Origin: Chromobacterium rhizoryzae
GTDB lineage: Bacteria > Pseudomonadota > Gammaproteobacteria > Burkholderiales > Chromobacteriaceae
Assembly: GCF_020544465.1 (NCBI RefSeq)
Contig: NZ_CP066126.1
Location: forward strand, 3,782,001 to 3,846,000
DNA: 64,000 nucleotides
Reading direction: 5' to 3'
Under the pieces are notes generated by a model that saw only the letters and a list, made by a program, of their open reading frames with translations, was not told the DNA's origin and ran no database searches. Shown here piece by piece: positions 1 to 13,056 of the stretch. Position 1 is the stretch's first letter; each line of letters begins with the position of its first letter. The position numbers were made by a program, and so were the translations under genes.

Positions 1-2284
<2,284 letters not shown>

Positions 2285-2288
<4 letters not shown>

Positions 2289-5200
2289 CGCGCGTCCTTT
2301 CTATTCAGTTCCTTCAGTTTCGCGGACAGCATTTCCACGATCTCCTCCTGCGACATCGCGGCGTCCGCCGGCGCGTCGGGCTCGGCGGTGGGCGCGGCGG
2401 GCGTCGCCTCCGCCTCGGCCATGCCGAACACCGTCCGCGCCAGATGGTCCGCCAAGGCGGCTATGGTCGGATTCGAGAAAATCACCGTGGTCGGTATCGC
2501 GCGGCCGAAACGCTTTTCCAGCAGCACGCGCAGATCGGTGATCAGCAAGGAGTCCAGGTCGTAGTCGAACAGCGAGCGCTCGGGGTCCAGCGAGGCCAGC
2601 GGCGTGCCGGTCACCAGCGCGGCGTCCTCGGCCAGCAGTTGGAACAGACGATGTCGTCTTTCCTCCGCCGGCAGCGCCAGCAGCTCGCTGACCGAGGAGG
2701 TGGAGCCCGCGCCCGGCTGGGCGGTGGCGATGCCGGCGAAGCGGCTGGCCGGCACATGCGGCGGCCATTGCTCGATCAAGCGCCCCCAATCGATGGGCAG
2801 CAGCACGAGGTGGGCCGGCAGGTCCGCCCCCAGCGCGATCTCGAAAGTGGCGCGGCCGCATTCGGCCTCGATCTGGCCGATGCCCAGCTGCGCGAGCCGC
2901 CGCTTGGCGTTGGCGCTGGAGCGGGCCAGCATGCCCACGTCCTGCCACGGCCCCCAGGCGATGGACAGCGCGGGCAAGCCTTGCGCGCGGCGGCGCGCGG
3001 CCAGCGCGTCTAGGTAGGCGTTGGCCATCGCGTAGGTCGATTGCCCCGGCGCGCCGAAGGCGGCGGCGGCGGAGGAAAACAGCACGAAGTGTTCCAGCGG
3101 GTAAGCCAGGGTGCGCTCATGCAGCAGCCAGGCGCCGCGGGCCTTGCCGGCCAGGGTGGCGGCCAGCGAGGCCGGCGTGACGTCGCCGACCAGGCAGTCC
3201 TCCACCACGCCCGCCAGATGGCAGACGCCGCGCAGCGGCGGCATGGTCGCGTCGATCTCGGCCAGCAGCGCGTCGACGTCCGCTTCCGCCGCCACGTCGG
3301 CCTGCCACACCTTCACCTCCACGCCGTCGCGACGCAGCGCGGCCAGCGCCGCCTCGGCCGCGGCGTCGGCCGGCCGGCGGCCGGTCAGCACCAAGGCGCG
3401 CGCGCCCAGCGCGGCCAGCCAGCCCGCGACGCGCAGGCCGAGTTCGCCCAGCCCGCCCGTGATCAGCCACGTGGCGTCCGCCGAGAGCGCGAGGTCCGCT
3501 CTGAGCGGCAGCGCGCGCTCGTCGAAGCGCGGCGCGGCGACCGCCTCGCCCTTGACCGCGACTTCGGTCTCGCGCTCGAAGTAATCCAGGCCGCGGCGGA
3601 TCGCCCGCGCGTCGCCCGCGTGCAGCGCCAGCGTCTGCAGGTGCGGCGTTTCCATCGCCACCGCGCGCGACAGCGCCTGCAGCGGCGCCGAGGCCGGCGC
3701 GTCCGGCGCCAGCGCCAAGGCGATGCGGCAAGGCCGCTCGCGTCGCGCGGCCGTGGCGAACAGTTCCAGCGCCCCGGCGTAAACCGCCGGCGCCGGCGCG
3801 TCGCCGCGCGCCTCCAGCCCGCGGCAATCGACGATCAGGCCCGCCTTGTCGAAGGGAATATCGTTCACCGCCGCCACCACGACGGCCTCCTTGCCTTCGT
3901 CGCGCAGCATCGCCGCCAGCCCGGCCGCCGTATCCCCCGCTCCGCTCAGGATGGCGATGGTCGCCGGCAGCGCGGCGGCGTCCCCGCCCGCCGCGTCGCG
4001 CCATTCCACCGCATAGCCCTCGCGCAGCGGTTCGACGCGCAGCAATTCATTGCGGGTCACCTCGCGCGACTCCAGGCCGGTCATTTCGAGCAGCACCTTG
4101 CCGGCGTCGAACAGGCTGGCCTGCCCCCGCTCGGCCGACGCGTGACAGCGCATCCCGGCGCCGGTCCGCCCGTGCAGCGCCAGCCGCGCGATGCGCGTCG
4201 GCACAAAAGCCTTGCTGCCCTCGGGCCGCGCGGCGGCGGCCACCAGTTGCAGCACCGAATCCAGCACCCCGGGGTGCAGCAACCAGCCGGCGTCGTCGGC
4301 GTCGTCCCGCATATCGCAAGACGCGCCGCCGTCCCCGACCACGATGTCCGACAGACGCCGGAAGGTCGGCCCCATCACCACGCTGCGCGCGCGCAGCCAG
4401 CTATCCAGCAGCTCGGTGGAGATCGCTTCTCCGCGCACCGGCTCCGACGGCGCGGCGCCCGGCGCCTCGCCGGCGTCCACCCTGGCCGTCGCGTGGACGT
4501 CGGCGGACTCCAGCGTCAACACCGTGGCTTCGAAACCGTCGCCGTCGCGCACCAATTGCAGCTGGACCTTGCGCGCCGCGCCCGACGGAATCACCAGCGC
4601 GGCCGGGAAACACAGATCGCTCAGCACGCAGCCGTCCGAGCCGGTGAGCGCGCGCGCGCCGTCGGCCATCATCACCGCGAGCGCCGCGCCGGACACCACC
4701 ACCTTGTCGTAAATCACGTGATCCTGCAGGAAGGGCAAGACGGCCACGCTCCATTCGGCGTCGAAGAAGGTCGCGCCCAAGGCCGGCGCGTCGGTGCGCC
4801 GTCCAAGGAAGGGCGTCGCGCCCGCCGCCAGGAAGCGCGGCGCGCGGTCTATCCAGTGACGCTGGCGCTGGAAGGGATAGGTCGGCAGCGCCACCCGGTT
4901 GCCGTCGCGGTAATGCTGGGACAGCTCCAGCGTCAGGCCCGCGGTCCACAGCCGCGCCAGCGCGTCCGGCGAGGCCGGATCGAGCGACGCCATGCCGGCA
5001 GCGCCCGCGCCCAGCGCCGTGTCGCCGAAGTCCAGCACCCATTCCGCGCCGGCCGCCTCCAGCGCCTCGGCGGCGTCCGCCGCGCCAGGCGCCGTGCCCG
5101 CGCCGGCCAGCTCCTCGCGCACCGCCTCCGCGCTGTCCAGCGGCAGGCCCGAGGCCGCGCTGATCCACAATAGCGACGGCGCGACGGCGCGCTCCGCGCG

Positions 5201-6952
5201 GCGCTGCCGCGCATCCTCAAGACTCAGCGCGCCCGCCGCGAAGGCCGCGGCGAACACCCCGCTCCCCGTCGCGCACACGCTGGCCGGCACGACGCCGCTC
5301 GCCTGCCACAGCTGCACGCGGGTCAATACCGCGTCCAGATCCTCGGCGCCGCCGAAGGCGAAGCTCAGCTCCGGCGCGCGCGCCGGCACTTCCGCCGCGA
5401 TCGTCTCCGTGCTCGGCTCGCCGGCGGCGAAGGCGCGCAGCGCGGCGATCAAGGCCTCGCGGGATTCGGCGCGGAACGCCGCGCGCTGCTCCCAATGCCG
5501 CCGCCCCAGCGCCGCCGTCAGGCAAACGTCTTCTATCCTCAGTTCGGGATGACCGTCGAGAAAGTCCGCGTAGTCCGCGCACAACGCGGGCAAGGCCTCG
5601 CCGCGCGCCGACAACAGCAAGAGCGGCGCGACGTCCGGCGTGCGCGGCGCGCGCGGCGGCGCCGCTTCTATGATCACGTGGGCGTTGGTGCCGCCTATGC
5701 CGAAGGAGCTGACCCCGGCGCGCCGCTGCGGCGCGTCCCAAGGCGCGGTTTCCGTCGGCAGGTAGAAGCCGGCGTCGCCGCGCAGCGCGTCTATCGCGCG
5801 TTCCGCGCCGACGGCGGCCGGAATCCGCCCATGCTCCACCGCCAGCGCGGCCTTGATCAGCCCGCAAGCGCCCGCCGCCGCGTTCAGATGGCCGACGTTC
5901 GCCTTAAGCGTGCCCAGCGCGCAGCGCGCGTCGGCGCCGGAACGCTGGCCCAGGGCCGCGCCCAGCGCCGCCAGTTCCACCTCGTCGCCGATCGCCGTGC
6001 CGGTGCCGTGCGTCTCCACATAGCCTATCGACGCGCCGTCCACCTCGCTGAGCGCCAGCGCCTGGCGGATCACGTCCTGCTGCCCGCGCCCGCCGGGCGC
6101 GGTGAAGCCCACCTTGGCCGCGCCGTCGTTGTTGACCGCGCCGCCGCGAATCACCGCCATGATGGGGTCGCCGTCGGCCAGCGCGTCCTCCAGGCGGCGC
6201 AGCACCACCACGCCCGCGCCGTTGCCGAAGACGGTGCCGCTGCTGTCCGTGGTGAACGGACGGCAGGCGCCGTCCGCGGACAGAATGCTGCCCTCCTCGT
6301 ACACATGGCCCTGCCGCTGCGGCAAGGCGACGCTGACGCCGCCCGCCACCGCGAAGTCGCACTGGAAGCTCAGCAGTCCCTGCATCGCCTGAACCACGGC
6401 GACAAGGGAAGTCGAGCACGCGGTCTGCAAGCTGATGGCCGGGCCGCCGAAATCGAGCCGGTAGGCGACCTGGGTGGCCAGATAGTCCTTGTCCACGCCC
6501 ACCCATTGCTGCAGATAGCGGTTGGGCGACGCGCGGTCCAGCCGGTCGCGCACGTGGTCGACGAGATAATCGACGCTGGCCGAGCCGGCCCAGACGCCGA
6601 CGCGCGCGCCGCGCGCCGCGCCGTGACCGGCGCGCTCCAGCGCCTCGTGCACGCATTCAAGGAAAATCCGCTGCTGCGGGTCCATCGCCGCCGCCTGCGA
6701 CGGCGGAATGCCGAAATAGGCCGCGTCGAATTGATCGACGCCGTCCAGCGGACCGCCGGCGCCGACGAAGCCGGGCTGGGCCAGCACCGTTTCCGGCACG
6801 CCCTCGCGGCGCGCCGCGTCCGCGCCGAAGCGTTCAATCGCGACCCGGCCGTCGGCTATCATCGACCAGAACTGTTCCAGGGTGCTGACGCCGGGCAGGC
6901 GGCAGCTCGCGCCGATGATCGCTACGGCGTCTACGGGTGTTGCATCAGTCAT
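2285..6952 (-). CDS. depB: Modular polyketide synthase KS-(degenerate AT)-DH-KR-ACP
   Basis: 1555 aa. KS at 8-430 with TACSTSL (Cys179), VETHGTGT (His315) and KANVGHL (His355). Residues about 525-675 keep the tail of an acyltransferase fold (GALSLEDA at 574-581), but the GHSxGE nucleophile motif is replaced by ATGSGVF and half the domain is missing, so it cannot load malonyl. DH at about 712-975 has His745 and Asp898 (HPGVLDSVLQ); KR at about 980-1400 has TGGLGELG, the catalytic pair Ser1293/1294 and Tyr1307, and Asn1311. ACP has DLDSL (Ser1468), and a charged C-terminal helix (about 1533-1555) looks like a docking element. KS, DH and KR together would extend by two carbons and leave a trans double bond, as DepB does in FK228. 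The start ATG overlaps the stop of the NRPS gene (TAATG) and follows GGAGG. Function is assigned from domain order; the in-trans AT is not in the window. Confidence 0.8.
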
Positions 6953-9900
6953 TACAAAGCCTCCTTGCGTGCGCGTACGCGCTGTCGATAGGCGCGCGCG
7001 CCGTCGACGTCCATCATTGGGGAAAGGTCCGCCTCGCCCGTATCGGCGCGCTCGGCGAGCGCCCGTATCGTGGCCAGCGAAAAGAAATCGACCAGCGGGG
7101 GCACCGCGACGCCACGCGACGCCAGCAGCGCGCGCAGCCTCACGATGTGCATCGAGGTGGCGCCCGCGTCGAAGAAGCCCTGCCGCGGATCTATCTCGAC
7201 GCCGACCACCTCGGCGAAGGCGGCTAGCATCGTGGCCTCCAGCGAAGCGTCGCGCCGCGCCGCCGCGGCCGGCGTCGCCGGCGCGGGAGCCGGGGCCGCC
7301 AGCTCGGCGAGACGCGCGCGGTCCACCTTGCCGTTCGCCGTCAGCGGCAAGGCGTCCAGCACCATCACGTGATGCGGCTGCATATAGGCGGGCAGATGCA
7401 GCACCAGCTGGGTGCGCACGGCCGCGACCACGTCGCCTTGATGATCCGGCAGCGCCACCACGTGCAGCTGGATCACCGTCGCGTCCTTGCGCCGGGCCAC
7501 CGAGGCCACGGCGCGCGCCAGGCAGCCGGCGCGCATCGCGGCCGCCTCGATCTCGCCCAGCTCGATCCGATAGCCCTGCACCTTGACCTGCCCGTCCATC
7601 CGTCCCAGCAGTTCAAGCTCGCCGTCCGGCTGCCAGCGCGCGAGATCGCCGGTGCGGTAGAGCCGCCGGCCCTCGGCGTCGATGAAGAAGCGGCGCTCGG
7701 TTTCCGCCTCGTTGCCCAGATAGGCGAGCGCGAGTCCGCGGCCGCCCAGCAGCAATTCGCCCACCACGCCGTCCGGCCGCTCCCGGCCGTCGGGCGCGCG
7801 CACGAAGCATTGCTGGTTGGACAGCGGCCGGCCGTAGGGAATCGACGCCAGCACGGCGTCCTCGGGCGCGATCGGATGCACCACCGACCAGATCGACACC
7901 TCGGTCGCCCCGCCCAGACTGATCGGCCGCAGCGCCGGAAACGCGTCGCGCAGCCGCCCGGCCAGGCCGGGCGCGATCCAGTCGCCGCTCATCAGCGCCA
8001 GGCGCAGATGCGGCGAACGCGGCGCGGACACTTCCAGCATCAGTTCCAGCACCGCCGGCACGGAATTCCAGATGGTGACCCCGCCGTCGCTGAGCGCCTG
8101 AGCCATCGCGTCCGGATCGCGCGAGCGGGCCGGGAACACCACCTCGCCGCCGACCGCGAGCAGGCCGAAGATGTCGTAGACCGACAAATCAAAGGCCAGC
8201 GAAGACACGCACAACGCGCGATCGGCCGGGCCGACCGCGAAGCGTTGGTTGATGTCGTCTATGGTGTTCGCCGCGGCCTCGTGCGCGATCAGCACGCCCT
8301 TCGGCCGCCCGGTGGAACCTGAGGTGAAGATCACATAGGCCGCGTCGCCGGCCTCGAGGTCCGCGGCCGGACCCGCGTCGCCGCGCGGCAGCGGCTGGTC
8401 CAGACGCAGCGCGGGCACCGGCAGCGCCGGGCCTGCCGCGCTCAGCAGCGCGAGACGGGCGCCGGCCTCGCCGAGCAGTTCTTCCATGCGCGCGGCCGGC
8501 CAAGACGGCTCTATCGGCAGATAGACCGCGCCCGCCATCACAATGCCCAGCAGCGCCGCCACCGCGCGCGGCCCCGGCGCGACAATGGCCGCCACCACCT
8601 CGCCGCGCGCCACGCCGCTTTGCCGCAGCGCGCCGGCGATGTCTTCCGCCTCGCGCAGCAGCGCGCCGTAGCTCAGCGTCGTCTCGCCCTGCCTGACCGC
8701 CACCGCCTCCGGCGCGATCCGCGCCTGTTGGACGATGGGGGTTTCCAGCCTGCGCGGCGCGCGCTCCGCCGCGGTGGCGTTGACCGCCGCGCGCCGCGCC
8801 GCCTGCTGCGGCGCGAGCCGGGCCAGCGTCGGCCGCTCCACGGCCGCGGCGTCCGTCGCCATCGTTTCCAGCGCGCCGAGGAAGACCTCGAACATCGCGT
8901 CCACCATGCCGTCGGGGAACAGCTGCGCGACGGACTCCCACATCAGCACCAGCCTGTCGCCGCGCCGTCCCAGGATGGCGTGCAGCGACACCTGGGGCGT
9001 GGGATTGGCCATGTCGACCACGCGGCCGACGCCGTCCAGCAGGGCCAGATCGTCCGCCGGGTCGCCGGACAGCAGGCTGGTCAGCACCACCGGCATCAGC
9101 ACGGGCGCGCCGTTGCGCCGGCTCAGCTCGCGCAGAATCGACACGCCGGAGCACCAGGGCGCGTCCAGATCGGCCCACACTTGCCGCTGCACCGCTTGGG
9201 CGAAGGCGGCGAACGAGGGGTGACGCTCGCTCAGCGACAGCAAGGTGTTGCTGGTGTAATCGCCTATCGCCAGCCCCGCCTGCTCCGCCCGCGTGTTGCA
9301 AGTCACGTTGAGCGTGAAGGCGTGAGCCGCCGTCCACAGCCGCAGCGTGTCGGCGAAGGCGGCGATGCACAGCGAAGTCAGCGTGACCCCGAGCGCCTGC
9401 GCCCGCGCCGTCAGCGCCGCGGACATGGCGGCGGGCAGCTCCCGGCGGCGGTTGGCGAAGCGCGGCTCGGCCACCTCGGCCAGCGCCATCTTCATCGGCA
9501 ACTCCGGCGCCGGCGCGATGGCTTCGACCCGGCGCAGCCAGGCCTCGCGCTGCGCCTCGGTCGCCGCCGGCGGCGTCATCGGCGTGATGCATTGCGCGGG
9601 GGCCTCGTCGGCCGCGTCGCGCGCCAGCTCGGCCATCAGTTGCAGGAAGCTGCGCAGATCGCCGGCCAGCAGGCTGAGCCGCAGGTGCAGGATAGCCGTG
9701 CTCTCGGTCAGACGGGAGACGACGGCGAGCACGGGCGGGCCGTCGCGCTCGGCCAGGCTCTCGCGCGTCGCCTCCAGCCGTTCCGCCGCCTCCGCCGCGT
9801 CCAGCCCGCGCAAATCCTGCGGCGGCAGCAAGGGGTCGTAGGCCAGCGCGTCGAACGCGCCGCGCCCGTCCGCGCCCACCGTCATCCGCAAGGACGGGTG

Positions 9901-12039
9901 GCGGGCGACCAGCCGCGCGAGGCGCCGGCCCAGTTCCGGCGCGCGCGCGGCGTCTATCTCGAAATCCACGCGGATGTGCGGGCACACGCTGCCCAGCGGC
10001 ACCCCGCCCTGCTGGCCTATCCAGTAAGCCTGCTGCATCTCGGACAGTTCGAACGCCTCCCCCGCCGCATAGCGGCGAGCCGCGGCCGGCGCCGCGGCGT
10101 CCAGGCGCGGGGCGTCGACGATTTCGCGCCGCAGTTGCCGGGCGGAGAGCGCGAACAGCGCCGCGAACGACAATTCCACGCCATGACGCGCGCGCGCGGC
10201 GGCGGCAAGCCGCGCGGCCGACAGCGAATCCAGCCCCAGATCGATCAGCCTGGCGTCGGGCGACGCGGCCGCGCCGGGCACGAAGCGCGCGATCTCGGCC
10301 AGAATCGCGTCGTCGGCCGCCTCGGCCGCGTCGTCGGCGACGATGCGCAGTTCGCCGCGCAGCAGCGCGTCGCGGGTGGCGCCGCGCCGGGTCTTGCCGC
10401 TGGAGGTGCGCAGGATGCTGCCGCGCCACAGCAGCGCGATGCGCGCCGGCGCCACGCCGTGCTCCCGCGCCAGCGCCGCGCGAATCACCGGCAGGATGTC
10501 ACGGGCCTCCGCCTCCCCGCAGCCGCCGCGCACCTCGGCGCCGATCAGAATCCCTTCGCCGTCCTCGCCGTCGACGGCGGCGGCGAAGGCGCGCCCCTTC
10601 CGAATCGACGGATGGCAGGCCGACACGGTGTCTTCCAGATCGTGGCTGTAGACATTCCGGCCGCCGACGATGATCAAATCCTTCAAGCGGCTGGTGACGA
10701 ACAGATCGCCCTCGTGCAGAAAGCCCAGATCGCCGGTTCTCAGCCATGCGCTGTCGCCGTCGGCCAGCCGCGCGCCGAAGATCTCGCGCGACTCCTCCGG
10801 GCGGCGCCAATAACTGTCGGCGACCGTGCTCCCGGTCACCCATATTTCGCCGACGGCGTCCGGCGCGCACGGCGCGCGCGTGTCCGGGTCCACGATGCGG
10901 ACGCGCGTATCGATCAGGCTGACGCCGCAGGCCGCCAATTCGACGCCGTCCGTCTGCGGCGACACGCGGCCGCGCGCCAGCGCCTCCCGCGCGAAGCGCA
11001 CGCCGCGCGTGCCCTCGCCGCAACGGCCGGCGGTCACCTTCAAGGTCGCCTCGGCCAGGCCGTAACCCGGCACCACCACCGAAGAACGCAGCCCAAACGG
11101 CGCGAAGGCCGCCTCGAAGCGGCGCACCGTGTCGCAGCGCACCGGCTCCGCGCCGTTCAGCGCATAACGCAAGGACGACAAATCGGTGCCCGGCGCGAGA
11201 TCGCCCGCGCGGTCCGCGCACAAGGCGTAGGCGAAATTCGGCGCGGCGGTGTGGGTGCCGCGCCGCGCGGCTATCGCGCGCAGCCAGGACATGGGCTGGG
11301 CGACGAATTTCTCCGGCGCCATCAGATAGGCGGGAAAGCCGCATTGCAAGGGGGTGAGAATGCCGTACACCAGGCCCATGTCGTGGAAGTACGGCAGCCA
11401 GCTGATCATCGCGCTGTCCGCGTCGTGCATCGCGCCGCGGTCAAGATCGTCTATCGTCGCCCACAGCCCGGTTTGCGTGACCACCACGCCCTGCGGCGTG
11501 CGCGTCGAACCCGAGGTGTACTGCAGCAGCGCCGGACTGGCGTCCTTCGCCGCGCGCAAAAAGGGCGCGGCGCGCTCGGCCTCGTCGGTGCGCATCCAGC
11601 GCAGGCCCGGCAAGGCGTCCCGCGCCTCCGCGCTCAGCGCGATGGCGGCACCGCAGTCCTGGGCGATCGCCGCCATCGTGTCGCGGCCGTGACGCGGCGC
11701 CACCGGCACCGGGATCACGCCGGCCAGGCAGCAGCCGAAGAAGGCCGGAAGGAAATCGAGCGGTTCCTGATAGACCAGCATCACGCGCTCGCCGGCCTCG
11801 GTCGCTTGCGCCAGGCGCGCGGCGATGCCGGACGCGCGTTCGCACAGCGCCGCATAGCTTAGCGCGAGCGCTTTCTCCGGATCGGCCGACGCGTAGGCGA
11901 GACGCTCGGGGCTCGCCTCCGCCCGCCACAGCAACTGCCGGGCGATGCTAGGCGCTTCGCGATGCGGAAAAGCTTGATGAGGTCCGAACTTGTCGGCGGC
12001 GGGCGTCCGCCGAGATGCGACATCGGATGAGGAATACAT
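6952..12039 (-). CDS. depA: Starter NRPS: fatty acyl-AMP ligase-ACP-Cy-A(Cys)-PCP
   Basis: 1695 aa from ATG 12039, chosen because GGAGG lies 7 bases upstream; an open frame continues further upstream without a good ribosome site. FAAL at about 20-565 (YTSGST 174-179, WLPYFHDMGL, YGLAEAT, GRNVYSHDLED). ACP with GLDSL (Ser605). Heterocyclization-type condensation domain at about 665-1070 (QQAYWIG, IGDYTSN, PVVLTS). Adenylation domain at about 1100-1580, whose pocket reads D-L-Y-N-L-S-L-I-W-K, the cysteine code. PCP with GATSM (Ser1630). The Cy domain is degenerate: the DxxxxD motif reads S790-x4-D795, and the Asp after TPQVSL is His1021, so thiazoline formation is doubtful. Domain order and Cys specificity match DepA, which supplies the Cys-derived 3-mercaptopropionyl starter of FK228. 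What the FAAL activates cannot be read from the sequence. Confidence 0.8.
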   Translation of the reverse strand: MYSSSDVASRRTPAADKFGPHQAFPHREAPSIARQLLWRAEASPERLAYASADPEKALALSYAALCERASGIAARLAQATEAGERVMLVYQEPLDFLPAFFGCCLAGVIPVPVAPRHGRDTMAAIAQDCGAAIALSAEARDALPGLRWMRTDEAERAAPFLRAAKDASPALLQYTSGSTRTPQGVVVTQTGLWATIDDLDRGAMHDADSAMISWLPYFHDMGLVYGILTPLQCGFPAYLMAPEKFVAQPMSWLRAIAARRGTHTAAPNFAYALCADRAGDLAPGTDLSSLRYALNGAEPVRCDTVRRFEAAFAPFGLRSSVVVPGYGLAEATLKVTAGRCGEGTRGVRFAREALARGRVSPQTDGVELAACGVSLIDTRVRIVDPDTRAPCAPDAVGEIWVTGSTVADSYWRRPEESREIFGARLADGDSAWLRTGDLGFLHEGDLFVTSRLKDLIIVGGRNVYSHDLEDTVSACHPSIRKGRAFAAAVDGEDGEGILIGAEVRGGCGEAEARDILPVIRAALAREHGVAPARIALLWRGSILRTSSGKTRRGATRDALLRGELRIVADDAAEAADDAILAEIARFVPGAAASPDARLIDLGLDSLSAARLAAAARARHGVELSFAALFALSARQLRREIVDAPRLDAAAPAAARRYAAGEAFELSEMQQAYWIGQQGGVPLGSVCPHIRVDFEIDAARAPELGRRLARLVARHPSLRMTVGADGRGAFDALAYDPLLPPQDLRGLDAAEAAERLEATRESLAERDGPPVLAVVSRLTESTAILHLRLSLLAGDLRSFLQLMAELARDAADEAPAQCITPMTPPAATEAQREAWLRRVEAIAPAPELPMKMALAEVAEPRFANRRRELPAAMSAALTARAQALGVTLTSLCIAAFADTLRLWTAAHAFTLNVTCNTRAEQAGLAIGDYTSNTLLSLSERHPSFAAFAQAVQRQVWADLDAPWCSGVSILRELSRRNGAPVLMPVVLTSLLSGDPADDLALLDGVGRVVDMANPTPQVSLHAILGRRGDRLVLMWESVAQLFPDGMVDAMFEVFLGALETMATDAAAVERPTLARLAPQQAARRAAVNATAAERAPRRLETPIVQQARIAPEAVAVRQGETTLSYGALLREAEDIAGALRQSGVARGEVVAAIVAPGPRAVAALLGIVMAGAVYLPIEPSWPAARMEELLGEAGARLALLSAAGPALPVPALRLDQPLPRGDAGPAADLEAGDAAYVIFTSGSTGRPKGVLIAHEAAANTIDDINQRFAVGPADRALCVSSLAFDLSVYDIFGLLAVGGEVVFPARSRDPDAMAQALSDGGVTIWNSVPAVLELMLEVSAPRSPHLRLALMSGDWIAPGLAGRLRDAFPALRPISLGGATEVSIWSVVHPIAPEDAVLASIPYGRPLSNQQCFVRAPDGRERPDGVVGELLLGGRGLALAYLGNEAETERRFFIDAEGRRLYRTGDLARWQPDGELELLGRMDGQVKVQGYRIELGEIEAAAMRAGCLARAVASVARRKDATVIQLHVVALPDHQGDVVAAVRTQLVLHLPAYMQPHHVMVLDALPLTANGKVDRARLAELAAPAPAPATPAAAARRDASLEATMLAAFAEVVGVEIDPRQGFFDAGATSMHIVRLRALLASRGVAVPPLVDFFSLATIRALAERADTGEADLSPMMDVDGARAYRQRVRARKEAL

Positions 12040-13056
12040 TGCATGACCTCCATGTATCGACAACTGCTCCGGGTATGCCGGGCGCGCGCCCATCGAATCC
12101 ACCCATATGGCATGGCTCGAGTCGTCGCGTCGCCCTAATCGGGCCGGCTTGCGCCGTCGCCCTGTCACGCGCTCAGTCGCGACGAATGCCGCGACGATCG
12201 CGAGAACCTTAAATACAGGCCGGGCCGTAGCCCGCCCCATTCAAGAAGCAGCCATGCTGTTTTTGATATATTCCGCCCTATCGAAACCGTTTCTTCGACA
12301 GGTTGGCGAGGATCATCCCTTCGTTTTCACGTAAGGATGCGTGACGCGTGCGCGGCGGTTTGCCTAAGCAGCGTTTGAATCAAGAGAATAGAATTGCCAA
12401 TGTGTCTCATGCGCCGTAATCGGACTTTCTTTTGAGATGATTCGATATCATTTCAGCGATCAAACCATTGCGAATCAGCATTGCTTTACGCTTTGCATTC
12501 CTATTTCCCCGTGTCGTCCAAAACCAGGAAAACGCAATGAATATTGACGCTCAAATTGTTTTCGTATAGATTTATTTGATCGCGTTAATTCTAAAAATCC
12601 CGCACGGGAAGAATTAAGCGTCAGCACTATACTGAAAGACCTCTAGGAAAAGCATCCCCCGAACTGCCAGTTACAACTTCAGCCGATTTACGGCTTATAT
12701 TTTTTGAAACACGAATTTTCGCGGCAATATCAAAGATTTAAGCGCCGCGAACTGGCCTATAAAAAGAGCGCCGAGGCCGATCAATTAAATCTCAATCGAC
12801 CTGACAATTACGGCATAAACGACCGGCAATTGTTCAATTAATTGATCCAATACCGGAAAATCTTTTATTAAAGAAAATAAATATAAGGATGACGTTCGGT
12901 AACGAAACATCCGGCGCAGGCAGCATTGTCATAATGTTCGGATATCAACCAATGCTTATGACATATTAAATTTTCTTAATAATGCGACCGGGCGGACAGG
13001 CGGAAGGATAGAGGGGGAAAGCGAACCGGGGCCGGATGGCGGGAAGAGAGTGTGAA
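12040..13056. promoter_or_regulatory. Upstream region of the NRPS-PKS operon with an AT-rich core
   Basis: No convincing gene lies here. Lines between about 12,360 and 12,980 count at about 28-43% GC against a surrounding genome well above 60%, with no long frame of normal codon use. The segment sits between the operon start and the terminator of the aminotransferase gene, so the operon promoter and any pathway regulator sites should be here. I cannot point to a confident -35/-10 pair. The base composition is what one expects of a silenced, horizontally gained promoter region or of the scar of an insertion. Confidence 0.6.
12834..12845. repeat. Perfect 12-bp palindrome TCAATTAATTGA
   Basis: A perfect dyad inside the AT-rich region about 800 bp upstream of the NRPS start, close to a second palindrome CAATTG at 12,828-12,833. 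It could be a regulator half-site cluster or chance in AT-rich DNA. No regulator can be assigned from the sequence. Confidence 0.4.

Noticed and set aside
12040..12240. Extended NRPS start at 12240 adding 67 residues
   Set aside because: The added residues are basic and without homology, whereas ATG 12039 has GGAGG at the ideal distance.
12107..12334. 75-residue plus-strand frame upstream of the NRPS
   Set aside because: No family resemblance, poor start, and it overlaps the NRPS leader; treated as non-coding.
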